Positions 10,051 through 21,354 of a stretch of 64,000 nt of DNA are shown here, piece by piece. The translations under genes and the position numbers were made by a program. Positions within the stretch are counted from its first letter, which is position 1. Every line of letters starts with the position of its first letter. The notes below the pieces were generated by a model that saw only the letters and a program-made list of their open reading frames with translations, did no database searches and had not been told where the DNA came from. Origin of the DNA: Gnetum montanum (taxonomy: Eukaryota > Streptophyta > Gnetopsida > Gnetales > Gnetaceae); the NCBI GenBank assembly GCA_015680685.1, contig MNCI01002773.1, forward strand, positions 273,731-337,730, given 5' to 3'.

Positions 10051-13000
10051 TTGGCATTGACCCAAATAGCCTTACAAGAGTTCTCTTCTACCAGGAATGT
10101 GCAAGCCTATGTTATAGAACAACTTGAAATTGAGTTTAGGACCTACCCAACCAAGTATGCTAAGTTTTACCTAAAATGCGAAGAAATTGAATGGTTGGAT
10201 GGCAAATGGACCTCCCAACGTGCGCCTACCATGGAAGAAGTTCTGGTGGAAATGCCACCATTCCCCATGCCATTCGCACCTAGTTAGTTAAGTTATGCAT
10301 GTCCCTTAATATGCCCTTGATTGATCAATTTATTGATTATGTTATCTTTGGTTTTTTTATCATTTTGTTTGATTATTGTAGTAGAGGCTGAATCCCAAAA
10401 GGTTACGGTAGTTACCCTAGGTCATGATGAAACTAACCTCTTCTTCAAATATGGTGAAGTGGACAAGACACAATGCTAGTTATGCAATGGGGCCCTAGCC
10501 ACCCTTGTTCAAAATTTCAAGGAGGCTATGCTTATGGACCTATTCGTAGCAGTAAATCCAAGCATTCCAGCTACAGAGATGCTCTTCCTTGTTGATTCCT
10601 TTATAGAAAGGGCTTACTGCTTTTGCATGCAGGTGCATAATGTGCTGGTGGTGTTTGAGATCACCAATAGCCTTTTCATAGATCTCTTCAGTGTCCCTTT
10701 CGATGGCTTACATGTAGGGGAGAAGACTAGTAGAGATGTAAACCATCGAGAGGACATAGAAGAGTGGCTAGGGGCGAGCAAAGATCTAAGGGGATTTACA
10801 TGCACAAGGTCAAGCAAGAGGTAGCCCATAAGGTTTACCCTATCTTGTGAGCTTGTGCTTTCCCCAAATTACTCTCCCAAGGAAAAATCCTTGGGGTAGA
10901 GCAAGCTTGGATTATGTGGGATGTCATGGAAGAAGGGACTCGCTATAATTGGGCCAAGTATCTCGTCGAGGGTTTGCGGGCCAAAATGGTTAAGCTTCGT
11001 GAGAAGCTTGATGCACGTTTTAATGTGCATTTCACCTTTTTCATTACTTGCCTATGATGGTTTGTTGAATTCTTGGTGGTCTAAGAGAATGACATCTGGG
11101 TGCTACAGGATCGCACCAAGATATCCAAACCATGGATCTACCAAGTGTTCAGCACCACTTGATCCCAGAACCCCCCAAAAGCTATAGGGGAGTCTTTTTC
11201 GATAACATTGAGGGATCAGGTGGGACGGTCCTTTCATGTACTAGACAGCATTGGACCAGCACCTCCCACTAACATAGGTAACGATGTAAGGGGGGCTCGC
11301 CTTATTGCTGAAATAATAAAATCAAAGTTGCAACGTAAGAAATATCGTCCCGTGGAAGAACCTCCATGCACTAGTGAAGAAAGAGGCAGAAGGTTATGAA
11401 TCAAGGTTCGCAAAGTATAGCCCACAGTTGCTAGTGAGTATGGTTTAATTGTTTTTTTATTAGACTAGCATGCTCACTTCAAATGTGTTTGATAGATGAA
11501 GAAGAGGAAGCTTTGGCCCCTGAGGTAGGGGCCCCTGCTATAGAAGAAGAAGAGGCCCCGACTGCAAAGGAGGAGGCCCCTACTATTAAGGAAGAGGCCC
11601 CTATTGTAGATGAACCCTTCATAGAGTATGCTCTAGCACCTGAGAGGCACATGATGATTGAAGACGCTGCCACATTATTAAGTCAGCTTGAGGGAGAAAG
11701 GCTACAATTTGACGTTGGTGAGTTTGACAATTTGCTTGACAATGTGTCAATGGGCGATCCCCCCACTCTTACCTCTAAGGGTTTGCTAGGTAGGAGCTTT
11801 GCACTATCATTCATGTCATTTTTTAGTTTTATTTTCCTCTTCTTCACCATGTTAACATGCTTTGTTGCACAGTGGACACTACTACTAAGGCTCCCGATTC
11901 TTCCTCCTCATTTCACCTCCAACCATGGATCGAGACCCTAAACAAGTTTTCCTTTATGGAGGGGGTAGCCGATGACATGATTGATTGCCTAAGGAAAATT
12001 GATCTGAAAATAGGTGTGTCTGCATTACTACATTTGCACTCTATGTTGTCATATTTTTACCATCGTCTCATGACTAATGCTTCCTCATGTTGGGTATAAT
12101 AGCTTCTCGGGTGAAGTGGGACCCAAGCTAGGCAGTCGAAGTTGACGTTGTGCTTGAACTTCCCCCCAAAGGTATCCAAGGTGCCTCATAATGTATACGA
12201 GGAGGTGAGTAAGTACATCCTATACTCAACATGATCCCTGTGGGAGTGCAAGCATGTCAACGAAGATCTTTGGAAGCAGGTCCAGAAGTTGGAAAAGGAA
12301 AAAGCTAGCCAAGTAGTTGAACTGGAAGATCTACGGTGAAGGAATGAGTTCTTGATGGCCCATGACACTTCCAATGGTAGTTGGCATATGACTATGATTG
12401 ATTATGAAAGATATTGGTCAACCATACAGGGTTAAAATGAGGCTACCCATGAAATAATTGAGCAATGCTTGCAGATGGATCTACTAGCCCAGAAAAACTA
12501 GGACCGGAAAAACTAGGACTAGTGCCAAGGTGTATGAATGGGGGCAAGCATAGAAAAATCATAAGCACATGTACAAGGTGGAACGTGCTACCTATCGTCA
12601 GAAATATCGAGATGCTTCCATTGAGTTGCATACTCATAAGCTATTTCTTGATGTAATCATCACTACTAGGGCCTTTGATAAATTTACAAAATAGGTAGTG
12701 GTCAATGAGTCTCCTAAGAGGGAGATGACCTTGCCTTTCGGGGAGACCACCATTGCCACCTTTTCTCTAGGGCTGCCCACTGGGATGGCTGTGGAGAAGG
12801 GGAAGATTGTTGCGAGTGTTGACTTGGGGGAAGAAGATTGGAAAAACTTGATCGAGAAGGAGATTCTATGGTGCTTAGTGGCTGGCATGGATAAGATACC
12901 CTCGAAGATGGATGTGGGCCCATCTTAGGTTAGCCACTCTTTATTGTATCACAGTCTATTTTGTGAGAGCCTTATCATAGTTTGATTCATTATTTTATTT

Positions 13001-13076
13001 TTGTTTTATGTAGGTCCCAAATGAAGGCACGGGACCTAGTGGAACAAGAGATGAAGATATTGGCGAAGACTTGTAG

Positions 13077-13607
13077 CGTGATGAAAAAATTTTTTATTTT
13101 TGTTTTTCTATTTTATTTTTTATAACCTTTATTGTATGGACTCAAATTTAATGTAGAGTAAAGGGTGAAACACTTATTTCATTTCTTTTGGTTAATATTT
13201 TATTAATGTGCTGGGGCTCCTTGTGGGCTCCTTGTTCTAGTTTAAGGCCATTTTGGGCCATCGTGACATAATTTTTGAGGGTCGGTTGCTAGTTTTAGGC
13301 CTTAGTGGGCCATGGAAATAGTTTGAGGCCATTCCGGGCCATTGTTGAGACAATTAACACAAACGATGGTCATGATGCAAACAGTGGATATAATGCAAAT
13401 AGTGAACATAATGAAAAATTAAGACTAAAGAAACAAGAGTATTAAGGTCAAGCATTCACAAAAGTGAATTAGAGGTAGGCTCTAATTACACAATTGTTTC
13501 CTAACCCATTGTGCACTAGGTAGAGTGTATGGCTGGGAAGCTTTGTGGTGTTATTCCTCTATGTTGTTGTCTATTGTTTGGAAAGGCAATTCAGATCAAG
13601 TGGTTTC
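13077..13607. other. Spacer between antisense gene and protease (A), with three hairpins
   Basis: Hairpin motifs lie at 13246-13259 (GGCC-ATTTTG-GGCC), 13298-13311 (GGCC-TTAGTG-GGCC) and 13327-13340 (GGCC-ATTCCG-GGCC), each after a TAGTTT-like or GTTTGA lead. The T-rich start (13080-13140) may hold the 3' end of the antisense transcript. No other frame is supported. Confidence 0.65.
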
Positions 13608-14110
13608 CTAGTCTAAGTTGGTAGTTTTGGGTAGCTCATTTGTTGAACATGGGGGTTCATTGTGGATGGGTGATGCATTTTCAGAGATTTCTATCTCTGA
13701 CTCTTGTTCTATGTCTATATTATTTATAGCCCGGGGGGCTATTTTGTCACCAAAGATCACCACCTCTCCACCCACATAGGGTAGGTGGATTTCTTGGTGT
13801 ATGGGTGAGGAGACTACTCTTAATTGGGCTAACCATGATCTCCCCAAGATCAAGTTAAACCCAAGCATCTCCTCCACCACAATGAATTCTACGCTAGTGG
13901 AGAACTGGTCCTCTACCACAAAGTTGATATTAATAGTGCCTTTGACTACAACACACGTTCCATTAAATGATTTCATATAGGAAGTTACTATGGGCTTGAT
14001 TTGATCCACCAGGTCCAACTTGTTAACAATGGGAAATGAGATCACATTAGTGGCCACCCCATTGTCAACGTGTACTCTGCGTATTTTGTATTAACCCATT
14101 TGAATCGTGA
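13608..14110 (-). pseudogene. Retropepsin-type protease of element A
   Basis: The frame begins with VHVDNGVATNVI, where DNG stands at the catalytic D-x-G position. It continues through GTININFVVED and the flap region to FNLILGRSWLAQL and SPIHQEIHLP, the standard end block of Tat proteases. It is in frame with gag apart from a TAA near 14090, so gag and protease were one polyprotein. The frame ends at a TAG at 13608-13610. It cleaves Gag and Pol during particle maturation. Confidence 0.82.
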
Positions 14111-14849
14111 TAATCATGGGGGCAGTAGTTACTTGGCCCTTTTTAGGATCATCTTTGATGGCTTTGTCTTGAAATTCTAAGTGGGTTGGCCATGGTTCTT
14201 CAGCCATAGGGGGAATCATAACAGTGTGGATGGCTTTCTCTTTAGCTGGTATGTTTTCATTAACTAAAATAGATGCTAACATGTGAACCAAAGCCTCATG
14301 ATGCACCGTAGAGGTCATGATTAAGTCATATAAGCTTAATGTTGTATTATTTTTCTTTGAAGCTTGTTTAACTTGCAAAAGTGCATCTAGGAAATCTTGC
14401 CCATTGTCTGGTTGTTTACTCATCTTTACTTCTTCTATGTGTCCTAAAAGGCGAATCTCCTGAGGAGGAGTGGGTTTAGATTGAATGACAAGTTTTGCTG
14501 GCTCAGAGGGCTATGGTTGTATGTTACCCATAGCCTTTGATGATGAAGTCATGGGCACGATCGATAGAGGGGTGGGCTTAGGGGGATCAAATGCAGTATG
14601 TTCTCTAGACAACTTGTCCGCTAGATGCTCTTCACGTTTCCTCAAATGGAAACATTGTGATGTAGTTCCTATCGTTGGACCTTGGGTTGCAGAGGGAACT
14701 GTATGCTTGGGAACTTTGATAATGAAAGGTGCCTGAGTTGTTGTGGTAGCAGGTGGTGTAGTCTTAAGCCCAAAAGGTGTGATAGATGTCTGAGGGACTT
14801 TAATGAAAAATGGGGTTTGTGACCTAGTTTTTTTTGATACTTCAGGTTT
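14111..14849 (-). pseudogene. Gag-protease linker of element A
   Basis: This is a Pro/Thr-rich linker followed by a conserved block, QASKKNNTTLSLYDLIMTST. Element B has the near-identical QKNTTLSLYDLIMTST at the same place before its protease. The function is unknown. Stops interrupt it near 14510 (TAG) and 14848 (TGA). Confidence 0.65.
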
Positions 14850-15425
14850 TCATGGAGGTACACGAAGCACAAATGGCTCATGTTGTGATTCTGTGTTATC
14901 ATCCATGCCAATAGCATTAATAGTATAACCTGTATTGTTAGTATTCAATGAGTCTTTGTAAATGTTCATCAATTGGTTTTCAGGTCGAATAGGACTACTC
15001 TCATCCAACACCAACTTACCTTGATCGATCATTCGTTGAATATCATCTTTTAGTGCCAAGAAATATTCTATGTCATGCCCGCAAACTTGATGATAATCAC
15101 AGAAGCACTCTAGTCTAAATTTCCTAGGTACTGGTGGGTCGTTAGGCGTAACCATAGAGGGGTCATGAAGGACTTCATAGTACCTTTGATGCCGTTTAAG
15201 AGTCTCCTCTGACATCCATTTATGTTGAATGTGCCCAGCTCCCAGCAATTGTTTTAGAAGCTTAGATGGCTTGATTGGTATGGTAGTGTATTTTGAATGG
15301 TCCTTGCACTCAAAATTTGGCCTTGCTGAAGTTTGGGCAGTAGTTGCTAAGGTTGAAGGTTGGCTAGTGCTACTAGGGCTGGGTGCTGTGTTGGTTGTGG
15401 CATGAGTTTTAGATGATTTATCCAT
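14850..15425 (-). pseudogene. Nucleocapsid-like region of element A Gag
   Basis: It contains CFCDYHQVCGHDIEYFLALK, the Tat-type finger C-x2-H-x3-GH followed by an LKDDIQRMIDQG helix. It replaces the CCHC knuckle of other retroelements and probably binds the genomic RNA. The frame joins the capsid region upstream across a single TAG at 15426-15428. Confidence 0.8.
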
Positions 15426-16040
15426 CTATTTACCCTTGTTGGTTTCATGGGCTACAACAGCTACTATGGTTATCGTAGTTTTGCCTCTCTCCTTGTCCTT
15501 CTTTGTGTGTGCATTTTTATATGCTACATAGGCTGGATCCCTACTAGCTTCAACCACATCTTGGATACTCTTGGTTTGAGTGAATGCCTGGCTAAGGGAA
15601 TGCGGAGCCAAGTAGTATAGCTTGGATTCAATGAAATATTTTACCACACCTTTGAAAATGGCTAGTAAATGGACGTCGGTGATCGGTTCACGAATTTCAT
15701 TTAGGGTAGCGCTCCATCGTTGTATGAACTTTTGTACGGATTCTAGTGGCTCTTGTTTAATGCTCATAAGTTGATCCAAAGTGACTTTTAGCTTTAGGTT
15801 ATATTTAAAGTGAGTCACAAATTGACTTAATAGTTCTTCCAATGTTGAGATTGAGGTAGGGGGAAGCACGTAGTACCATTCTAAGGCTTTACCCTTCAAG
15901 GACATGGCAAATACATTGATGATGGCATGGGGCCATGGCTGTAGTAGTAGGGATTCAGACCTGAATGTAATGAGGTGGGCATTCGAGTCACCCTCTCCAT
16001 TGTATTTTGTGAACTGGGGTAGTTGTACCCCAAGAGGCAA
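15426..16040 (-). pseudogene. Gag capsid core of element A
   Basis: This uninterrupted 204-residue stretch has the retrotransposon gag core: QLPQFTKYNGEGDSNAHLIT, MSLKGKALEWYYVLPPTSIS, LLSQFVTHF and SVQKFIQRWSATLNEI. It would form the virus-like particle shell. Element B has the homologous start VPISQFSKYNREGDPN at about 52320. It is the best-preserved coding stretch of element A. Confidence 0.88.
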
Positions 16041-17249
16041 TGTTAGCGTAGGAATGGTTGGACTAATTGGGTCATCTTAATAGAAGTCCATGAGATGGAA
16101 TATTTCTGAGCTAGAAACTTTAAGCCATTTAATTTTGTTAGTAAGGGTCTAGATGAGCTAGAAAGCTTGGTCTAGACCTGGAGGTGTCATAGGGGGTTGC
16201 GGGGCTACAAGAGCAGCCATCATTGGTGGCTCTGTTGGTGTGGCTGCTAGTCCCATTGGGGGCACTATTTGAACAACCCCTACTAGTGGTGTCATTTGAG
16301 AGGGCCACAACCCAGTAGGTGGTGCCACTAGGGTGGCTACCATTAGTGGCACTATGGATGTGGTTATCTGTCCCATAGTTGGAATAGTCTACAACCCCAC
16401 ATTCGGTTGCATTACATGTGGAGCTTGGTATGTTTGGGGTTGTGCATATTGCTGCATATGAGATAGTTGGGTCGTGGGATTGAGGTTGGACTTGCTACTG
16501 ATGGTGGAATGTTTATAGAGGGGGGAATAGGCACAAAACTTACATGTAGCTATGAGGTGGGCATGGTGTGCACGTACATTAGTGTGGGGGGTTACAGACG
16601 TTTGGTGTAGAGTTGGAACATACTGGGAAGGATGATTGGCAGGAAATGAGGTTGAAGGGCCCGCTTGCTGATATGTTGATGATGTTTGATGACTACCTAT
16701 TACCAAAGAGGGTTTGCATTGTAGCCGTGTCGTGGTAGTAGTAATAGAGATGGGAAATTGTGACTAGTGTGAATGGGCAACAAAGGTGGAAGGGATAGTC
16801 GTGGTGTAGATCAGGCCATCACCTTCAGAGTGGGAGTCCAACTCCTCTTGTCCATCCTGAAATGGTTCATCATAATGGAAGGCTGTGTCCCGTTCTCTTG
16901 ACCTACTTAATTGTATAATTTGGTTTAGCACCCATTGATACATTTTGGTCAATGGGATAGTGGTATCAGGAGTAGGGATGGACTCCCTCCTATTCTAATG
17001 GATGAACTCAAAGTTGCATTTTTCTTCAAATTCCTAACGGTCTAATGGTAGATTCTCTTGGGATTTTGCACACAAAAAATTATATCACTCTTCATCTTGG
17101 GGCAAAAATTCATGGGATTGTTGTCGTAGTCTAAGGGACTGTCGCTGTACTAGCACTAGACTAGGTGGTCACTTGGGGCCTACCATATGTTGGACAGAGT
17201 AGGATACTTCCAAGTTCATGGTGGAAATCGAAGTGGTTGTAGGATTCAT
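16041..17249 (-). pseudogene. N-terminal part of element A Gag
   Basis: The first methionine after the leader is at 17249 (MNPTTTSISTMNLEV). The region is rich in Pro, Thr and Gln, with acidic patches such as FQDGQEELDSHSEGDG, and is low in recognisable domains. Element B has a matching N-terminus at about 53358. About eight stops occur, mostly TAG. It is probably a disordered matrix-like part of Gag. Confidence 0.65.
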
Positions 17250-17999
17250 CTTTTCTACACAAAATAGGTGTAAAAGGGAGAGATACATGTGAGAAACGGT
17301 TGGAAAACAATAGGTTTTCACGCTAAATGGTAGCATAATGCAGTGGATAGCGTATCGTAGTAGACATCATAAAACAATGGAAGCACTACACTGATAGGAT
17401 TGCTACGCTACACAAAATGTAGGCAACATAACACAGTGGATAGGAAGTGTAGTATAGTAAATAGTTTGAAAATGGCTACACTGACAGGGTCACTATGCTA
17501 CATGGGGCATAGGTAGCGTAACCTGGTAGACGGTCAGCGTATCATAGTGGATAGTGTAGGAACTACTACACTGACAGGGTTGCTATGCTACATGAAATGT
17601 AGATAGCGTGACACAGTAGATAGGCAATGCAACTCAGTAGATGGTCTAACGTAACATAGTAGATAGTTAACATAACATAGTAAACTATTTGGAAAACGCT
17701 ATGCTGGCGGGGTCACTACACCACACAAAACACTGGTAGTGTTCCACAATAGATAGTTTTGGACTTGCTACGTTGATAGGGACACCATGGTACATGGGAC
17801 ACAAGTGATGTAACATAGTAGACTATTTTGGGCTTTCAGCCTGCAGGGTTCCAGAGGAACCATCATAGCGACCAATCTGCACCACTTGATGCGTAGACAA
17901 CCATAGGGATGTCACGTCTATGCTAGCAGGTTACTAGTGATGGGGTATAGACAGGTTGCAGGATTACCCATGGCACAGGGAGGAGACACGAAGGTTCAA
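17250..17999 (-). repeat. Leader of element A with GCTACGCT/CTACACTGACAGGG repeats
   Basis: There is no supported frame between the primer-binding site and gag. From 17330 to 17830 it repeats CTACACTGACAGGG, TGCTACGCTACA and AGCGTAACA words, the same vocabulary as the LTR hairpins and intron 1 of the antisense gene. Confidence 0.6.
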
Positions 18000-18017
18000 G
18001 CTCTCCTTCTAGTGCCA
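18000..18017 (-). promoter_or_regulatory. Primer-binding site of element A
   Basis: Read on the minus strand, the LTR ends CATAACA, then five bases, then TGGCACTAGAAGGAGAGC. A TGG start complements the CCA end of a tRNA. I cannot assign the tRNA. Element B has a related AGCACTAGAAGAAGC at the same site. Confidence 0.55.
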
Positions 18018-18022
18018 AAAAC

Positions 18023-20275
18023 TGTTATGTCTGAAAACGTTGGTGGTTGGAACACCGAGAGGTTATTGGACGTACAACCTAACGTCGGATGCATGCGAGG
18101 GCTATGCTGGAGAAAATGGAAATGGAGTGCCCTAAATGGTCTAGTCAATTAGATAGGGACTTACATAGTGTACAATAACCTTTTGCAAACAATGGTTTTA
18201 AAATGTGATGTGCGGAGATCAAAACGAAGGAAAACGTAGCATACAGAATAATAAAAGCAGATCAAAGTATCTAACTAAGCAATAAGCATGAACCGATACA
18301 CAATGATGCAAAATGTATGCTATAACGAAATGAAAGGAGAACTTGGGTGAGAGAATGCACTACCCCAAAATTGAGGGATTCGGCTTTTGTTTAGCTAATG
18401 AAGATGTACAACTAATGTGCAGTGTTGGACAACCATAGCTAATAATGGAACGATATGGTCACAGCTCCCGAATTGCTGCCAATGGCATGTTAACAGGAAC
18501 CATTGAACCAATCCTTGCTAAATTAAGAACTGCTTCGCTGGGTTGAAGAGAGATCCAGGCAGTGGCACTGTTAGGGTTTTCTATTCATCAACCTTCTGCT
18601 TGCCAACCTCCTTGCCAAAGCCAATTGCTAGAAACCCAATTTCCAAAATGCCAATCTCTAGAAGCCAATCGTAAGAAAGCCAAATTCAAAAGTCAACCCC
18701 TTGAACATTGTTTGCTAAGGTATTTATAGGGCCAACAGTGGGAGAGAGATGTGGTTTGGATGCCACATGTCCTAGGTCCCACATGGCATGAATTTTGGAT
18801 GTGCTACACTGACGTGTGGTGCTACGCTACAGGGCTATGCTGAGTGGGATGAGGCTAGAAATGAAACTTGCTGAGCTGTGACCATATCATTTAGATTGAA
18901 TGTGCCAAAATCTAGGGAATTGTCAAGTTTTTACAAAAAATTCTCACGACAAATGCAAAGTGGAGACTATGATCCATGACTACGACTTCCCCTCTCTTAT
19001 GAGTAGGGTCAAGCGTAGACAAAATTTTAGGGATCGACAAGTGATGCAAAAACAAAGAAAATTACTGATCTTGTCTATCAAGGAGATGCTGGAGCAGATA
19101 TGACCATCACCAATTGAGTTCTAGAACTTCTGGCAATGTCTTGAGGCTTCTTTGTGAGTGTTACACTATCTACGCTGCCCAGCGTAGCAGCATAGTGTGA
19201 ACACTTTGCTTGCTACGTTGCGTTATGTTGGTAGAGTAGCGCAACGTAGCACTCCTCCTTTGCATGAATTTTGTCTAGATAACTAAGAATATCATTCTAA
19301 CACCTGGTCAAGCAAGCAACTTCAGCAATTGACAACCCTACTTTTCATGTTGAAAGGTCCTAGGACCTACTGATTTCATCCTTGGGACACTTTTGGGCTT
19401 TGAGTCCTTGCTACGCTGTGCTATGCTGTGTAGCGTAGCACAACGTAACAGTTAGTTTGGCATGAATTTAAGTTAAAACCTACAATGCTTTGGTAGGAGA
19501 CTTTGATGGAGACTTGAGGGCAAAGTGGGACAAGCAATTTTGGAGGTCGAAGCATGGCCAAGTGCAATTCTTTCGCTAGAATGGCTTGTTGGAAGATTTT
19601 TTTGCATTATCACCCTGCTACTCTATGTAGCATAGCACAACATAGGACCTAGTTTTGCCTGAATTTTGCATTACTCTACAAGTGTTCTATTGTGGGATCT
19701 TGGCCATGTCCTGAGGCCAAAGTAGAACAAGCATTTTTTCATGGTCAAGGCATGGGCCATTATGTTTACTTCATCAAAACAATCTAAGCGGAGATATTGT
19801 CACATTAGAATCCTGCTACGCTGTGTAGTGTAGCACAACATAGCACTCAAATGGAGATGATTTCTGATAAAATTTGCCACGTTCTCCTACGTCATGCTAA
19901 TCATGCTTCAAGGATGAAGTGGGGCGAGTATCCTGAAGGAATGAATCCTTGCCAACTGCATCTTTGGCACTTGATCAGTCTCCACATGGCCTACTATGCT
20001 ATGCAGCATAGCAGGTTTCACAGTTAGAAAACTTGCCAAACTGTTTAGTCCATCTTGAACACCTTTGACAACTCCTAGCATGGTCCCTTCAATGCTCCAT
20101 TTGTGCTAACTAGCTCTACAACTGGGCACTACATTGACTATGGTGAAGAGTGTAGCAGACACACTCGAACACAACCTTGTAGGCATTAGGACTTCTAGGG
20201 TGTCGAACCATTTGTGCGGTCCATCATGAAATTACACCCAGAGAATCATGATGGCCCAAAATTGATGGTGTTTCA
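18023..20275 (-). repeat. 5' LTR of element A
   Basis: It is a direct copy of 461-2752, from TGTTATGTCTGAAAAC to TTGATGGTGTTTCA. A TATA box lies at 18721-18728. Clear hairpins include arms TGCTACGCT and AGTGTAGCA around GTGT at 19814-19835, and TGCTATGCT with AGCGTAGCA at 19419-19440. Confidence 0.92.
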
Positions 20276-20280
20276 TCACT
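20276..20280. repeat. Target-site duplication of element A, right copy (TCACT)
   Basis: TCACT directly follows the CA end of the right LTR and matches 456-460. Confidence 0.85.
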
Positions 20281-21340
20281 ATTTGGCCAAGTCCCATTTT
20301 GCCCATTTCAACCCCAATTCAAATACTAGGTAGTACATGTCATAAATATACATGACTTTATGACCTAGAAATGGAAATTGCTACAATAGCAATATTTCCA
20401 TCTAACAAATGGATAAAATCAAATTTTCAACCTTTGTACTTGGCCAATGTGCAGTTTCAACATTTAAAAAAGGAAATGATTGCATGGAATTCAAGATGGG
20501 TAAAACACATAGGAAGCCACTATTTGAAATGGGATAAAATCCATTCAACCCATTTCACTATTCCCCCATTTTGAAAAGAAACTCACAACAGAATATAATA
20601 GCAAATTCCAAAATTGGCCCCCATAGTCTAGAAAAAGGCAATTACAAAATGAAATGGGAAAAAGCCATTTGTTCCAATTCTCAAATGGGGTAAAACCAAT
20701 TTTTGCCATTTCATTAAAAGGCCTAAACTAGAGAAAACACATCTTTTCCCATTTCATTAAATGGTGTGAAATGGAAAAAACACATTTTATCCCATGTTAT
20801 TAATAGGACACAAAATGGAGAAAATGTCATTTCTCTCATTCAACAATTCTAGCTAGAAGAATAAGTGACTACTACGAGCTACAAAACCTCATTTGGATGT
20901 TCAACTTTAAATGTAAATAATTTGTAGCCTATGGGATATACTAGCACCAGCTCATCTAGGCAAATTAGCCTAGGTTAATCATGATCCACAAGGTATGGAG
21001 AAAAAGATGAAGGCACTTCTAGATGTCTTTCAACTTTCGATAGTAGTAAGAAGGTAGCCTAAGTCTCTAGAAAAGTAGGGATGTGATGAAGGATACTCCA
21101 CACCATAACTACCTTCGCATTTTGGTATAGACTTCATCTCATCTTTATCTATGCAATAGGCACATGCTAATTTTTGCTAAAAGTGTCCAATTTCTTTGTA
21201 CATTGCACCAATTTTGTATACATGCAAAATGGCACTCAAAAGTTGTTTTGTTTATTAGAGTTAGTATGTTAGTTTCATAATCCCTCAAGTTTTGTAAGAA
21301 ATTTGATTTTCTTTTGTTCACTTGAGGATGAGTTTTTAGT
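20281..21340 (+). other. Non-coding internal region of element E
   Basis: 20281-20840 is full of CATTTTxCCCATTTCA-like words and their complements, continuing the pattern left of element A. 20850-21300 shows no supported frame. Close to the end the text TTGAGGATGAGTTTTTAG precedes the polypurine tract, as in many gypsy elements. Confidence 0.4.
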
Positions 21341-21354
21341 CAGTCATGGGGGTA
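21341..21354 (+). promoter_or_regulatory. Polypurine tract of element E
   Basis: CAGTCATGGGGGTA directly precedes TGATGAAGTG. Element D has the nearly identical AGTCATGGGGATA before its own TGATGAATC on the opposite strand. Confidence 0.65.

Larger units (their letters stand above)
8626..13076 (+). pseudogene. Antisense split gene of element A (eight exons, about 1,000 residues)
   Basis: A plus-strand gene lies opposite to the element, between protease and pol. Reconstructed exons: 8626-8744, 9636 to about 9990, about 10051-10282, 10382-11433, 11496-11789, 11873-12013, 12103-12928 and 13014-13076, most with GT donors and AG acceptors. Shared blocks with the copy in B are VMLKPILIMIELVGVLC and REFLEFLLRHFSVI (exon 2), TQIALQ and FYLKCEE (exon 3), HREDIEEWLG and FPKLLSQ (exon 4), an acidic Glu/Pro repeat (exon 5), WIETLNKFSFMEG (exon 6), a coiled-coil-like stretch and VDLGEEDW (exon 7), and a Gly/Pro tail (exon 8). 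Stops occur in most long exons, a one-base shift lies near 12170, and exons 2-3 are disturbed by an assembly join. I recognise no known family. The pattern of conservation supports a real protein in the ancestor. Confidence 0.72.
461..20275 (-). mobile_element. Element A: complete Tat-type Ty3/gypsy retrotransposon, 19.8 kb
   Basis: It is bounded by two direct LTRs (461-2752 and 18023-20275), each running TG to CA, with a TCACT duplication outside. Read on the minus strand the order is 5' LTR, primer-binding site, leader, gag, protease, a spacer carrying an antisense gene, RT, RNase H, archaeal-type RNase H, integrase, hairpin array, unknown tail, polypurine tract and 3' LTR. The second RNase H, the gag finger of form C-x2-H-x3-GH and the ILGRSWL protease motif place it in the Tat lineage. 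All genes have stops or frameshifts, so this copy is dead. Sampled LTR stretches differ by roughly 10-17 percent by eye, so the insertion is old. Confidence 0.92.

Noticed and set aside
11483-11941. Stand-alone 152-codon acidic protein
   Set aside because: It is exon 5 of the antisense gene plus part of the following intron. The hydrophobic tail comes from intron and frame change, not from a membrane segment.
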